46,447 bases of DNA from Flavobacteriaceae bacterium CRH (GCA_001507425.1 LMAJ01000034.1:1-46447); one strand, 5' to 3'; positions 1 to 8,774 are shown, counted from the first letter of the stretch. The notes: generated by a model from the sequence alone, not told the origin. Made by a program: numbers and translations.

Positions 1-55
1 ACAATTTTGAAAGCAATTCACGACAACTTAAACAAAAGCTCTTTTTCAAGGTTTG

Positions 56-487
56 TCACAGTCTAAATCCTCTTTTTCGAGAAGAAATTTTTTGTTGAGG
101 AAATACTGAAACCTGGGCAATGGCTTCCTTTAACGTCGGAATTGAATTTATTGAAAGATTTTTTAGTTCCGATTTTTTCAAAAGTTTTCCATATCTGTCT
201 TTATTTGTAATTTCCATTTTTTGTATATCAAAACCGTCATTTTCTTGTCTTACCCAAAAATCGCATACAATACTTGGATTATCATCTCCTGACCATTGCA
301 GATAAGTCGATAGTAAGAAGTTTCCGTTTCTGTCAGCTCTTTCTTTACCATTGTTAGAGGCTTTCATATATTCGGTAATGCTTTCTTTCAACTTTCCCGA
401 ATAAGCTACTTCTGTTTGAAAGTAACCATTAAAGCCTTTGTCTATGAGGTTTTTTACGAATGCGTCTAAATTAGGCAACTGTTTCAT
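56..487 (-). CDS. Hypothetical protein, 143 aa
   Basis: I do not recognise this family. The protein is soluble, with no signal peptide or membrane segment, and mixes charged and aromatic residues as a small globular domain would. The centre, around WSGDDNPSIVCDFWVRQEND, looks like beta strands. The C-terminus is basic (SSRKRGFRL). The start at 487 is the only good ATG and the codon use is AT-rich like its neighbours. The gene sits alone at the window edge with non-coding DNA upstream. It may belong to an integrated element, given the recombination-site-like repeats that begin 300 bp away, but nothing in the protein itself shows that. Confidence 0.6.
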   Translation of the reverse strand: MKQLPNLDAFVKNLIDKGFNGYFQTEVAYSGKLKESITEYMKASNNGKERADRNGNFLLSTYLQWSGDDNPSIVCDFWVRQENDGFDIQKMEITNKDRYGKLLKKSELKNLSINSIPTLKEAIAQVSVFPQQKISSRKRGFRL

Positions 488-790
488 AATTTTAAATTTT
501 AGTTTATTATCATAATATTCTGTTTTTGAATAAAGTGAATTTTTAATACTGAAACCTTTCGAGTTATTACATATATAAATAAAATGTTATGAAGCCTAAC
601 CTTTCAATATTACTTGAAAAAATGATATTCGTGTGCATTTACTAGATATCCTTAAACTTAAGGAACTTTATATTTTATATAATCGGATGCACTTTTTATC
701 AACCCATGTAGGCTAGTTGAAACTTTTTAATAAAATCGGGCAATCAAATGCTTTAATTATTAAACCTCTGTCAACTCGCTTAAAACTTGG

Positions 791-825
791 AAATCTTCAA
801 GTAAAAGGTTCGAATTTTGTACCAA
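791..825 (+). repeat. att-like direct repeat, copy A
   Basis: The segment beginning AAATCTTC and containing AAAAGGTTCGAATT and TGTACC recurs at 2006-2039 with about 28 of 33 positions the same. The two copies bracket the lipoprotein gene at 1007-1924. Weaker relatives lie at 3731-3776 and 7895-7930. The GGTTCGAAT core resembles a tRNA T-loop, but no tRNA folds here, so a duplicated recombination site is the likelier reading. Confidence 0.5.
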
Positions 826-835
826 GGAGTTCACT

Positions 836-870
836 AAAAAAGCCTATTTCGTTTTGAAATAGGCTTTTTT
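836..870. terminator. Hairpin terminator after repeat A
   Basis: AAAAAGCCTATTTC and its complement GAAATAGGCTTTTT enclose a GTTTT loop and run into a T tract. This is a typical factor-independent terminator that could work on either strand. On the minus strand it would end the lipoprotein transcript. Confidence 0.8.
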
Positions 871-1006
871 ATGTTTTTTTTGATTTTTCACGTAAGTTTT
901 ATTTTGTGAATTAGGGATTGTACATCTTATTAAGTTGACTTATTGGAGTTAGAACAATTTTTTAATAAAGAGAACGAAATAAAGTTCTCCTACTTTTTTA
1001 TTAGAC

Positions 1007-1924
1007 TTAATACAACTGTTTTATTTTTTCATCTTTTACAATATACACCCCATCTTCACACATGATATATACATTAAATTTGGTTTTTTTAATATTTGTA
1101 AACCAACCTGGGAGTTTATATTGTTTTAATGTTTTATCATGGATTAACTGCCCGTAATATCCATATTGTTTACTAGTTTTTTTATCTATTCCAGTTCCTG
1201 AAATATGTACCACTTTATCTTTTTGAACTATTTCTCTAGCTTCACTGCATAAATCTAAGTAAACCAACGTGTCCGTTTTATTTTTGCTTTTTTTATAAAG
1301 CTTCACGTTATCACTTTCATCATTTATTCCGTATGGATAATCAACTATATCTCTTGTATATTCCGTTTCTGGTATCGTTTTTACATATATCCAATCTTTC
1401 TTATAATTTGTCCCTTGAAATTTATAGACTTTGTTTTCAACTGTACGCACACAAAGTTGCTCTTTTGGATTTGAAATTATTTCTATTGGGAAAAATTTTC
1501 TAGTATCAAAGGTTACTGTTTCCCAAGAATTTCCAAAATTTTTTGAAATATGTATTCGAGAATAATCTGATTCGTGAATTCCTACCCAACTATCAATTCC
1601 AATAAGAACCTTTTTATCAGTAAAAGTTATATCTTTAAACATCAATGATGTCTTGATATTTTTCCAAGTTTTTGCGCCATTTGTCGAATACATTAATTCA
1701 AAATACCTACAGGCAATAACTGTATCTTTTGAAATATCAGTAATATTATTAACATATCTATTTTCCTTTTTCGAAAGTTTAGTAGTTGTATCACCTATAG
1801 TTTTTACTATATCGGCTGTACTTTTTAAATTTTCTTTTTTAACTTCTAGTTTTTCGATTGCGTTCTTTTTACAACCAATTGCAAGAAATAAAATAATTAA
1901 ATATACTCCGTATTGTCTTTTCAT
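1007..1924 (-). CDS. Lipoprotein with Asp-box (BNR/sortilin-like) repeats
   Basis: The N-terminus is a lipoprotein signal: basic MKRQYG, then a hydrophobic run ending in LAIGC, with Cys18 as the lipidated residue, so the protein should be anchored in the cell envelope. Two Asp-box-like motifs are visible, STNGAKTW and SKNFGNSW. These mark blades of BNR, sialidase-like or Ycf48-like beta-propellers. The 305-residue length fits a small propeller without a catalytic module. No sialidase Arg triad or other active site is apparent, so a binding or assembly role is as likely as an enzymatic one. The gene stands alone between the two att-like repeats A and B, which suggests it entered as a one-gene module. 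Confidence 0.75.
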   Translation of the reverse strand: MKRQYGVYLIILFLAIGCKKNAIEKLEVKKENLKSTADIVKTIGDTTTKLSKKENRYVNNITDISKDTVIACRYFELMYSTNGAKTWKNIKTSLMFKDITFTDKKVLIGIDSWVGIHESDYSRIHISKNFGNSWETVTFDTRKFFPIEIISNPKEQLCVRTVENKVYKFQGTNYKKDWIYVKTIPETEYTRDIVDYPYGINDESDNVKLYKKSKNKTDTLVYLDLCSEAREIVQKDKVVHISGTGIDKKTSKQYGYYGQLIHDKTLKQYKLPGWFTNIKKTKFNVYIMCEDGVYIVKDEKIKQLY

Positions 1925-2005
1925 AAAAAGCAGTTAACTTATTCGTATAGCTAATATATCATTATTTTTAAAAGATAAAACTAGTAAACATCATTCAAAA
2001 GCTTT

Positions 2006-2039
2006 AAATCTTCTAACAAAAGGTTCGAATTCTGTACCA
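2006..2039 (+). repeat. att-like direct repeat, copy B
   Basis: It begins AAATCTTCTAAC and continues AAAAGGTTCGAATTCTGTACC in overall alignment with copy A at 791, in the same orientation. As with copy A, a hairpin follows shortly downstream (2063-2095). Confidence 0.5.
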
Positions 2040-2062
2040 TCAAGGTCAGAATAAAACTGGAA

Positions 2063-2095
2063 TTGCAACTATAAAGTGGAGACTTTTTAGTTGCG
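2063..2095. terminator. Hairpin after repeat B
   Basis: GCAACTATAAAGT pairs with ACTTTTTAGTTGC around a GGAG loop. It has no long T tract on the plus strand, so it is a weaker terminator candidate than the others in the window. Confidence 0.5.
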
Positions 2096-2229
2096 ATTCT
2101 ATTTTATGGCTGGTATAAATTAGTTAGGTAGGTAGCTAGCTGCTTGGTTAGCAACAAAAACTGAAAATAAACCGAAAATAAAAAATAAGATGATACTTTT
2201 ACAAAGCGGAAGCTTAAAAACGAAAAATA

Positions 2230-2577
2230 ATGGCATTAGAATTTGAAAACGAAATTGAAATTATTGAAGTAATGGAAGGCTACTTAAACAATTCCCGTCC
2301 GCCGGAGGAAGTTAGAAATGAAGTAGACCTCAATTATAAAATAGAAAGCCAAAGCATTATTGTTTTTGAGATTCGACCTGTTTGGGACAATCCAAGCAAA
2401 AAAAGGGAATATAATGTAGCAAAAGCAACATTTATTAAAACCGAGAACAAATGGAAAATATATTGCTTTAAGTCTGATATGAAGTGGCACATTTACAAAC
2501 CAGCTGAAAAAGTAAATAACCTAAAAGAGTTTGTGAAAATTATTCAAGAAGATAAACATAGCTGTTTTAGGGGCTAA
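2230..2577 (+). CDS. DUF3024 family protein
   Basis: The protein has 115 residues. Its pattern fits DUF3024: an early RPPEEVRNEVDLNYKI, then SIIVFEIRPVWDNP, then VAKATFIKTENKWKIY, and a final MKWHIYKP followed by a C-terminal helix. It is a small cytoplasmic protein of unknown function found singly in many bacteria. The Trp and Arg-Pro positions typical of the family (FEIRPVW) are present, so it looks intact. The gene is alone on the plus strand. No partner is visible and the DNA after its stop shows no convincing gene. Confidence 0.75.
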   Translation: MALEFENEIEIIEVMEGYLNNSRPPEEVRNEVDLNYKIESQSIIVFEIRPVWDNPSKKREYNVAKATFIKTENKWKIYCFKSDMKWHIYKPAEKVNNLKEFVKIIQEDKHSCFRG

Positions 2578-3147
2578 ACAACAACATTGAATTTCAAAAT
2601 ATGTTCAGCACCTGACACACGCTTGAAGCCATTTGGGTTCCAGGCATAATTTGAAACTGGTATCGCATTTGGAAGATTTGGCAAACCTGATCCATAAAAA
2701 TGGATTTCATGCCTTTTGCATCACAAAAATCACGGCTGTTATCAAAGGTATCCGACAAGTATTTCTTTCGTGTGAAAATTGGATATGCAAACATATACTG
2801 GAGAGTGAGAAAAGAATATTGCCCGAACTTGAAATCCAGTTTTTTTTCGCTTACCAATACATTTAACATTAGCGAAAAATTCTCAGACATAAAATAGAAA
2901 TCTTGAAATAGATTGACATCATAACAAATATGATTACTCAAAAGCACTCATAATAACTCTTTAAAGAAAAGCTTAAAATTCTCAGTCAACAGAAATACAT
3001 CAATTTTAGATTTCTAATTCTATTGAAATTAGCGTATTATATTTGTAATCTTTATCGTTTTTAATCTATATTTACATCAAGAAATTGACTAAAATTTCGA
3101 AGTACACTTTTTTGTTTACTTGTTCTTAAAAAACACTGAAAAGTCCA

Positions 3148-3194
3148 GTATTTACTGGGTTTTATAAAATATACAGTGGAGCCTCTTTCTCCGC
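3148..3194 (+). repeat. tRNA-Ser-3'-end-like att site 1
   Basis: GTATTTACTGGG, then about 20 bases, then CCTCTTTCTCCGC. The same two boxes at the same spacing occur at 41863-41908 beside the recombinase gene, and the second box also occurs at 10093-10105. CCTCTTTCTCCGC matches the expected 3' end of a bacterial tRNA-Ser (acceptor strand TTTCTCC plus G73), a common integrase target. No complete tRNA is present, so this would be a duplicated end left by integration. A CCCCAAT/ATTGGGG hairpin follows at 3208-3226. Confidence 0.55.
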
Positions 3195-3207
3195 TTAAAA
3201 CGCGAGC

Positions 3208-3226
3208 CCCAATGTTTATTGGGGAT
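3208..3226. terminator. Small hairpin downstream of att site 1
   Basis: CCCCAAT pairs perfectly with ATTGGGG over a short loop. It has no T tract, so it may be a structural part of the recombination site rather than a terminator. Confidence 0.4.
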
Positions 3227-3443
3227 CGCAGTGTTTTTAGAGGAAACCAAAAACTCCGGAACTCTCAATTTAAAGAAATCTCAATTCTTCAAAAACTCAA
3301 TAAAATTAGGCTCTCACAAGTTTTCATCTCCGTTTACCATAATCATAATATGCAAATTTAGGAAACCTAAGTACACCTATCAGTGCACTTTTTTCATATA
3401 AAAAACAAAGTTTTTTACTACAAAAAAAAGATCGTTTCATAAT

Positions 3444-3575
3444 GTGACCCGATATCTTTTTTGTCACAAAACATTAAGGCGGTTTTTAACGATATTCACC
3501 AGTGTAAAGTTGTGGCAAAATCGTGGCACACGCCTTTTGGAGGGGATACCTTTTTTGCCACAAAAAGTTAAGACT
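3444..3575. other. Candidate integrase arm-binding sites of att site 1
   Basis: GTGACCCGATATC, TTTTGTCACAAAA, a TGTGGCAAAATCGTGGCAC stretch and TTGCCACAAAA form clustered direct and inverted repeats with no coding frame. The GTGACCC box also begins the arm-like repeats at 41816 next to the recombinase. This looks like what remains when an integrase gene has been lost from a recombination site. Confidence 0.4.
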
Positions 3576-3663
3576 GCCTATTTTTATTTTAAATTAATAA
3601 AGTAAAAATTATCAAATCACATTTTAGTGCAAAATCATATATAAACTAAATATTTTTTTGCTT

Positions 3664-3776
3664 CAATCCCCAACAGGACATCCAAACCAAAATGTTAAAG
3701 TCATCCAAAGACATACCCTGCTAATAGTAAGCCAATCTCTTCAAATCTTCCATAAAATGTATAGAAATTTGTCCCG
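3664..3776 (+). repeat. att-like repeat C (two boxes)
   Basis: Box one, CCCCAACAGGACATCCAAAC, and box two, TCTTCAAATCTTCCATAAAA, lie about 67 bases apart. The same two boxes in the same order, about 74 bases apart, occur at 7821-7930. The pair flanks the hydrolase, MFS and AraC genes as imperfect direct repeats. Box two is also a weak relative of repeats A and B. Confidence 0.5.
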
Positions 3777-3892
3777 TCGAGGCACCACAGCCAAATGGCG
3801 CCATTTTTACCCTATTAATAAAGTTAGTTTGGATCAAGACGAAAACCTAAAGGGAAGCAAAAATTGGTCCCCTAAAGATTTTTTGAACGCAA

Positions 3893-3932
3893 AATAACCT
3901 CTAAAAATCAAAAATGATTTTTAGAGGTTATT
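3893..3932. terminator. Strong bidirectional hairpin
   Basis: AATAACCTCTAAAAATC and its perfect complement enclose a six-base loop, giving a 17 bp stem. It stands 50 bases downstream of the hydrolase stop and should end that minus-strand transcript. Confidence 0.75.
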
Positions 3933-3984
3933 AATTTGCTTTATACCCCCTGTTTGACTTTGTGTCAAATCACCATCCGATGTA

Positions 3985-5046
3985 TTATTTCAAATTATCA
4001 TTAAAGAAACTTTTTAACTTTTCAAACGGAATCACATCCACTTTGTCATACAAATCAACGTGAACTGCATTTGGGATAATTATTAATTCTTTTGGTTCAT
4101 TTGCCGTTTTAAAAATATCTTCACTGAAGTATCTCGAATGCGCATTTTCTCCCGTGATTAAAAGCATTGGTCTTGGCGAAATTTCTTTTACATAAGTAAG
4201 TATTGGCATATTCATAAAAGATATCGGATTGGTTATGAGCCAGGCTCCGTTTGAGTTCACAGAATTAACCTGAAAACCACGCGGGGTTCTGTAATAATCA
4301 AAATATTCTTTTACGAACTGAGGCTCGTCTCCATTGAGCTTTTCAGGTAAATTTCTTGGGCCGTCTGCCGGTTTCCCGCTTTGGGCATCTTTCCAGCGCT
4401 GCTGGCCTAAATCTTCCAAAGCTTTGGTACGCTGTTCTGGCGTTACCGAATCATTATATCCTTTCGACATTACTCGTGTCATATCATATAGACTGGTTGT
4501 TGCGACGGCTTTTACACGTTTGTCAATAGCAGCTGCATTGAGCGCAAAACCGCCGAAACCGCAAATCCCGATAATTCCTATCTTATTGCTGTCAATATTT
4601 TTTTGAAGTCCTAGATAGTCAACCGCCGCACTGAAATCTTCGGTGTTGATTTCGGGAGAGGCTAAGTTTCTTGGCTCGCCGCTGCTTTCACCGGTGTAAG
4701 ATGGATCGAATGCTAAGGCAGCAAAGCCGCGTTCGGCCATCTGATTGGCATATAATCCAGACGATTGCTGTTTCACTGCTCCAAAGGGTCCGCTGATGGC
4801 CAATGCGGATAATTTTTCTGTTCCTGAATTTTTTGGAAGGTATAAATCACCTGAAAGTGTTATTCCATAACGATTTTTGAAGCTTACTTTTTCACGGGTT
4901 ACTTTATTGCTTAATTGGAATGTATAATGTTCTTTTGATGTATTCATTTTTTCTAAATTTTTATCTGATGATTTTTGTTTGCCTTGTGCTGCCAACTGCC
5001 CTGTGGACAATAACATTGCAGCAATTATTACTGTAAGTTTCTTCAT
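3985..5046 (-). CDS. Secreted alpha/beta hydrolase, dienelactone-hydrolase-like
   Basis: A cleavable signal peptide (MKKLTVIIAAMLLSTGQLAAQ) sends the protein to the periplasm or outside. The nucleophile elbow reads GICGFGG, with Cys162 where most alpha/beta hydrolases have Ser. Cys in this position is known from dienelactone hydrolases. A late LLITGENAH strand and PNAVHVDLYD supply the usual acid and His regions. The overall pattern (KNRYGITLSGDLYLP, then a helical cap rich in proline) matches the YcjY/BAAT-like hydrolases often annotated as putative acetyl-xylan-esterase or peptidase relatives. The 353-residue length is normal. It is the last gene of a probable AraC-MFS-hydrolase unit, 62 bases after the broken transporter. 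The substrate is unknown. Confidence 0.8.
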   Translation of the reverse strand: MKKLTVIIAAMLLSTGQLAAQGKQKSSDKNLEKMNTSKEHYTFQLSNKVTREKVSFKNRYGITLSGDLYLPKNSGTEKLSALAISGPFGAVKQQSSGLYANQMAERGFAALAFDPSYTGESSGEPRNLASPEINTEDFSAAVDYLGLQKNIDSNKIGIIGICGFGGFALNAAAIDKRVKAVATTSLYDMTRVMSKGYNDSVTPEQRTKALEDLGQQRWKDAQSGKPADGPRNLPEKLNGDEPQFVKEYFDYYRTPRGFQVNSVNSNGAWLITNPISFMNMPILTYVKEISPRPMLLITGENAHSRYFSEDIFKTANEPKELIIIPNAVHVDLYDKVDVIPFEKLKSFFNDNLK

Positions 5047-5108
5047 TTTTATCTTTTATTATATTATCTGTTCATATTTCCTGATTATTACATATCTAAA
5101 AAGCTTAC

Positions 5109-6299
5109 TTAATTTCTATCAATAACTTTTACAGCTTTGCGATCTAAAACTTCCCTAATTATCATCGCTGCCATTGCAGCTATTCCAAAACCTGCTCCAA
5201 CCCACGCAAGACCGTCAATGCCTTTATTGGATATAAACCAGCCTCCTGCAACCGTACCGAGAGTTACCCCCAGATTTCCGAATGAAGATTGCAGGCTATT
5301 GGCAAATTCAGGGGCTTCCGGCGCCGCATCAATCATATAGGAAATGGCAGTTAGAAATGCGGGACCATACATGATTCCCCAAAAGAACACTACTATAATC
5401 TGGATAATAAAGCTATTGCCTGAAAAGTGTAATATAACAGGCAATGCTACTGTCCCTAATAAGAAAAACGCGGTTGTAAGGGCAATATTCTTTGATAATA
5501 ACCTTCCTGCCAGCCAATTGGAAATGACTCCGGTTATCCCAAAAAGCAATAACATATAGCTTATCTCTTCTCCAGTCATCCCTTTTACTTTTCCCAGATA
5601 ATCAGCGAAATAACTTTAGGTTGAAAACCAAGCCGAAATTAAAAACACATTGAAGATGACACTAATGATCAAACGTGGTTTTTTTAATATCAGCAGCTGG
5701 CTTCCGTAGGATAGTTTTTCCTTTACACTTATATTAGGTATAAAAACCATAATCCCGCCAAGAGCAATCAGACTGACCAGGCCCTGAATTATAAAGCTGA
5801 CCTGCCATCCATGCAAGCTTGACATATAAGCTGTCAGGGGAATAATGGTTACCTGAGCCAAAGCGATACCGCCAATTACAATTCCCATCAATTTGTGCTG
5901 ATCATTTTTCGGGGCGGTCCGGATAATTGTACCCACTGCGGCAGAAAAGAAAACAGGCTGCAGGACCGCGGGTATGATCCTAAAGAAAATCAGCAGCCAA
6001 AAAGGAGGAGCAAAAGCTGAAACTGCATTTGACACAAAAAAAAGTGAAATAGCCCACAGCATCATCTTTTTCCTGTCGATTCCTGATGTAAAAAGAACAA
6101 TAAACGGACCAATCAGGAAAATAGTCAATGCAAAAGCACTTAACAATAATCCGGCTTTATCTATTCCAATATTGTAATAGGAAGCAACTTGCGGCAAGAC
6201 TCCAATAATACCAAATTCAGTACTGATAATACCTATTACTCCCAGGCATCCTGCATAAGCTATATTCTTTAATCCTGCTACATCATTATTGGTATTCAT
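5109..6299 (-). pseudogene. MFS efflux transporter broken by an in-frame nonsense codon
   Basis: One continuous frame of 397 codons runs from 6299 to 5109 with a single internal TAA at 5618-5616. The first part (227 residues, six membrane segments, motif SGIDRKKM in the first cytoplasmic loop) ends at VFLISAWFST. After the stop the same frame continues SYFADYLGKVKG and then MTGEEISYMLLL with the remaining helices, so no frameshift is involved. Relatives of this AraJ/YdhP-like drug or sugar efflux family have an aromatic residue at this point (FTYSY-type), so TAT or TAC to TAA is the simplest event. The two halves might be made separately, but loss of function or a sequencing error is likelier. 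It lies between the AraC regulator and the hydrolase. Confidence 0.85.
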
Positions 6300-6389
6300 A
6301 TCTTTTTTATCCTATATTAAATTATAGTACAAAGATACTTCTGGGCAAATCTTATCGTGTAACGATTATCAAACCAAAGATTAAGAAAT

Positions 6390-7268
6390 TCAAACTTCTG
6401 CTAAGCGAAATGAAGAAGGATTAGTTCCGGTATTTTTTTTGAAGAAATTATTGAAGTAAGTTGGATAATCAAACCCAAGTGCGTAACCGATTTCAGAAAC
6501 ACTCCAATCAGTATGTTGTAAGAGTGCTTTGGCTTCTGTTATAATCCGCTCGGTAATATGACTCGTTGTCGATTTTCCCGTAACTTCTTTTACAGCCCTG
6601 TTCAGGTAGTTGATATGCACATTTAAATGTTTAGAATAATGCTGTGCTGTTCTTAATTGAAGTGGATTGGAAGTAGTTTCAATTGGAAATTGTCTTTCCA
6701 GTAATTCCAAAAAAACAGATGACAATCTGGAAGATGCATTCTTATTTTGTTCGAAATTCTCAGAAGGTTCCATCTTTAAAGATTCATGGATAATGAGACT
6801 GATATAATTTCGAATCAATTCATCTTTAAATACATAATTGCTTTCCTGTTCGGCAATCATTTTTTGAAAAATGGTATTAAGAAAACCTCTTTGTTCTTCT
6901 GTGATTTTCAAAACAGGTGTTCCTCCAATTTTAAAAAAAGAAGATTGCTGCAGGCTTTCGGAACGTTCGGAGTTTTTAAAAAATTCTTCTGAAAATAAAA
7001 TAGTGTAACCTATATAAGTCGTGGAAATGGTTTCCCAGGAATAGGGAATGTGCGGATTTCCAAAAAATAGAATCGTTCCCTCCTGCTCATAGGTCTTATC
7101 AGAATAATGAATCTTGCTTTTACCTGTTGTCAGGCAGATTTTATAAAACTCCTTTCTGCTGTAAGTTCTGGTTTCGGCACCATCGTCTTCTATTTGAAAT
7201 GCTTTAAACCCCTGCAGTTTCAGTTCATTATTAAACTTGGAAACTTCTCTTATTATCTTCTCTTTCAT
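6390..7268 (-). CDS. AraC-family transcriptional regulator
   Basis: Residues 1-170 form a cupin-like sensor domain (YSRKEFYKICLTTGKSKIHY, GTILFFGNPHIPYSWE). Residues 190-290 form the double helix-turn-helix: LRTAQHYSKHLNVHINYLNR, then WSVSEIGYALGFDYPTYFNN and FFKKNTGTNPSSFR, the classic AraC signature. The start at 7268 is preceded by a TATATTTG box on the same strand. It lies 90 bases ahead of the MFS gene on the same strand, as seen in Bacteroidetes where such regulators control an efflux pump and a small enzyme. Inducer unknown. The family call is secure. Confidence 0.92.
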   Translation of the reverse strand: MKEKIIREVSKFNNELKLQGFKAFQIEDDGAETRTYSRKEFYKICLTTGKSKIHYSDKTYEQEGTILFFGNPHIPYSWETISTTYIGYTILFSEEFFKNSERSESLQQSSFFKIGGTPVLKITEEQRGFLNTIFQKMIAEQESNYVFKDELIRNYISLIIHESLKMEPSENFEQNKNASSRLSSVFLELLERQFPIETTSNPLQLRTAQHYSKHLNVHINYLNRAVKEVTGKSTTSHITERIITEAKALLQHTDWSVSEIGYALGFDYPTYFNNFFKKNTGTNPSSFRLAEV

Positions 7269-7287
7269 TGTGTAAAGTTAAGAAATT

Positions 7288-7295
7288 CAAATATA
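7288..7295 (-). promoter_or_regulatory. Possible -7 box of the AraC gene
   Basis: TATATTTG on the minus strand matches the Bacteroidetes TAnnTTTG consensus, about 20 bases before the start codon. The best TTG for a -33 box is about 27 bases further upstream, which is longer than ideal. Confidence 0.35.
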
Positions 7296-7820
7296 TTAAA
7301 ACATCCTAATTTTAATTTCGCCCAAAACTCTTTGTTTGAGTTCCAATTTACATTCTATCTTATGAAAAAATTGTCCGTACTCGATAGAATAGCATTAAAA
7401 TGTTTTCTAATTGATATTTTTGATTCAGCTATTGATTAATATTTCATTAAAAGATTAATTTAGAACAACAGAAAACCTAAATCTGAAAGAAGATTATATA
7501 ATAACTAATTAATAATATAACCCGTTGGGTGAAATTCAAAAAAATGTATTTAACACACTTTGACTTCACTCTGTGCAGGCTAGGAACATAGTTATTATTT
7601 ATAAAAAGAACTTAAAAAAGAAATATATTTCTTTAACATAACAACACTATGTGTATTAAAACTGAGTGAAATGCCTATTTTTGACTAAAATATTCTATGA
7701 TTCTATGTGTTGAAATATTTACAACCAACGATTAAGTTAATTATTCCTCAGGATTTCATTCTAAAAAAAATGTTTTTCCAAAAATTGAATTTCATTAGCA
7801 AATATATTCTTTTTAACATT

Positions 7821-7930
7821 TTAACCCCAACCGGACATAAACCACTTATTTATAAATTTTAAAAATTTATCCTACAGAATTTAATTGAAAATGTGCCAGT
7901 TTCTTCAAATCTTGCAGAAAATGGTTTGAA
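7821..7930 (+). repeat. att-like repeat D (two boxes)
   Basis: CCCCAACCGGACATAAACCA and TTCTTCAAATCTTGCAGAAA repeat the two boxes of copy C (3664-3776) in the same order and orientation. A hairpin follows at 7952, as with the other copies. Confidence 0.5.
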
Positions 7931-7951
7931 AACGCAACTCATCTATCACTT

Positions 7952-7984
7952 AAAAAACTCTAAATCATTAATTTAGAGTTTTTT
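7952..7984. terminator. Hairpin terminator after repeat D
   Basis: AAAAAACTCTAAAT and ATTTAGAGTTTTTT form a perfect 14 bp stem with a CATTA loop and a T tract, so it should work on either strand. Confidence 0.75.
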
Positions 7985-8085
7985 TTATATGCTTTCCGAA
8001 TTATTTGACAAGATTTTACTTATATTACTGAAAAATGAACAAAAATTTCACTTCTGCCATTTTTTTTGAGCTATGCCATTTTTTA

Positions 8086-8520
8086 TTAATGCATACTTTC
8101 TAATTTCTGAATCATAGCTTTTGCCGATGCTGAACCAGAATCTAATTGTAAAGCTTTTTGGTATGCTTTTAATGCGTTCTCTTTATCCTGATTTGCAAAA
8201 TACGCTTCACCTAGACTATCCCAGGAATTGGAATCATTTGGAAATAATTTTACATTCATCTGAAATACGATAATAGCATTATTAACCGATTTATCTTGTA
8301 AAAAAACATAGCCAATTTTGTTTAGTATAGTATTTTTATTTCTTTTAAATGTTTTTTCAATAGCATCAACATACGCATACACAAAAGCGTCTTTTTCGTT
8401 TGTTTTTATAGTAGGCTGAACACCTTTTCCCTCCCAGTTACTTTTTGTGACTGGATGAATAGATTGTATGTAAGGCATAGATATTGTAAATTCGTCATTT
8501 AAATTAACTCGTTTTGTTCT
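8086..8520 (-). pseudogene. C-terminal fragment of an S41-family peptidase with TPR tail
   Basis: The frame encodes RVNLNDEFTISMPYIQ, then HPVTKSNWEGKGVQPTI. That matches the end of S41 (C-terminal processing/interphotoreceptor retinoid-binding-like) peptidases, where the VTKxNWEGxGVxP motif follows the catalytic core. It is followed by a tetratricopeptide-like pair (NSWDSLGEAYFANQDKENAL, AYQKALQLD). The catalytic Ser and Lys region is absent. The open frame extends upstream to 8661, but the residues before about 8520 are not peptidase-like and lie opposite another truncated frame. I read this as a 5'-truncated remnant whose junction is at about 8515-8520. Confidence 0.7.
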
Positions 8521-8727
8521 GTTATAGAATATCTTCATCAGAAAATAAAAGAAGAAAAAGAGGAAAATGATCCAACCATAAAAGAATTCGACTCTGCTAG
8601 AGGAGTCTTTACCGAAGGCGGACCAGCATTTCCTGGTGCTGCTGTCCAGAAAAAAAGCCATATACAGATATGTTTACGAAATATGGACTGCATAAAGGGC
8701 TTCTTTCTTCCTCGCCATGTAGGTTAA
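8521..8727 (+). pseudogene. C-terminal fragment of an unidentified plus-strand gene
   Basis: An open frame without a start codon reads VIEYLHQKIKEEKEEND, then KEFDSARGVFTEGGPAFPGA, then KSHIQICLRNMDCIKGFFLP before a TAA at 8725. The coherent composition, with the HIQICLRN and CIKGFFLPR blocks, looks like the true C-terminus of a conserved protein that I cannot name. Its upstream part is missing exactly where the truncated S41 peptidase begins on the other strand, so a deletion or rearrangement has joined two broken genes. Confidence 0.45.
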
Positions 8728-8774
8728 GTTACATTTCATCTATAGTTTTTAATCGTTAATTAACCACAAAACTT

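Larger units (their letters stand above)
488..1006. other. Intergenic region with repeat A and a terminator
   Basis: No gene is visible in these 519 bases. The stretch carries an att-like repeat (791-825) followed directly by a strong hairpin (836-870). The rest is AT-rich with many stops in all frames. Confidence 0.6.
1925..2229. other. Intergenic region with repeat B and a hairpin
   Basis: No gene is seen. It holds the second att-like repeat and a hairpin, then an AT-rich leader to the DUF3024 gene. Confidence 0.6.
2578..3984. other. Long gene-poor region with recombination-site remnants
   Basis: About 1.4 kb without a convincing gene. Overlapping short frames on both strands at 2594-2947 may be decayed coding DNA, but I recognise none of them. 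The rest holds a tRNA-Ser-3'-end-like site (3148-3194) with a hairpin, inverted-repeat arms around 3444-3575, att-like repeat C and a strong terminator hairpin (3893-3932). Confidence 0.55.
7269..8085. other. Gene-free region, 817 bp
   Basis: No convincing coding frame. It contains the presumed AraC promoter at its left end, att-like repeat D (7821-7930) and a terminator hairpin (7952-7984). The rest is AT-rich with stops in all frames. Confidence 0.6.

Noticed and set aside
791..2040. GGTTCGAAT segments read as tRNA genes
   Set aside because: The bases around the T-loop-like core do not pair as a T-stem and no acceptor or anticodon arm is present.
2594..2947. Overlapping open frames of 65-117 codons on both strands
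   Set aside because: None has recognisable motifs or a supporting context, and both strands look equally plausible. I note the region as possibly decayed only.
3658..3897. A 79-codon plus-strand frame
   Set aside because: It spans att-like repeat C and the hairpin stem, and has no motif or neighbour support.
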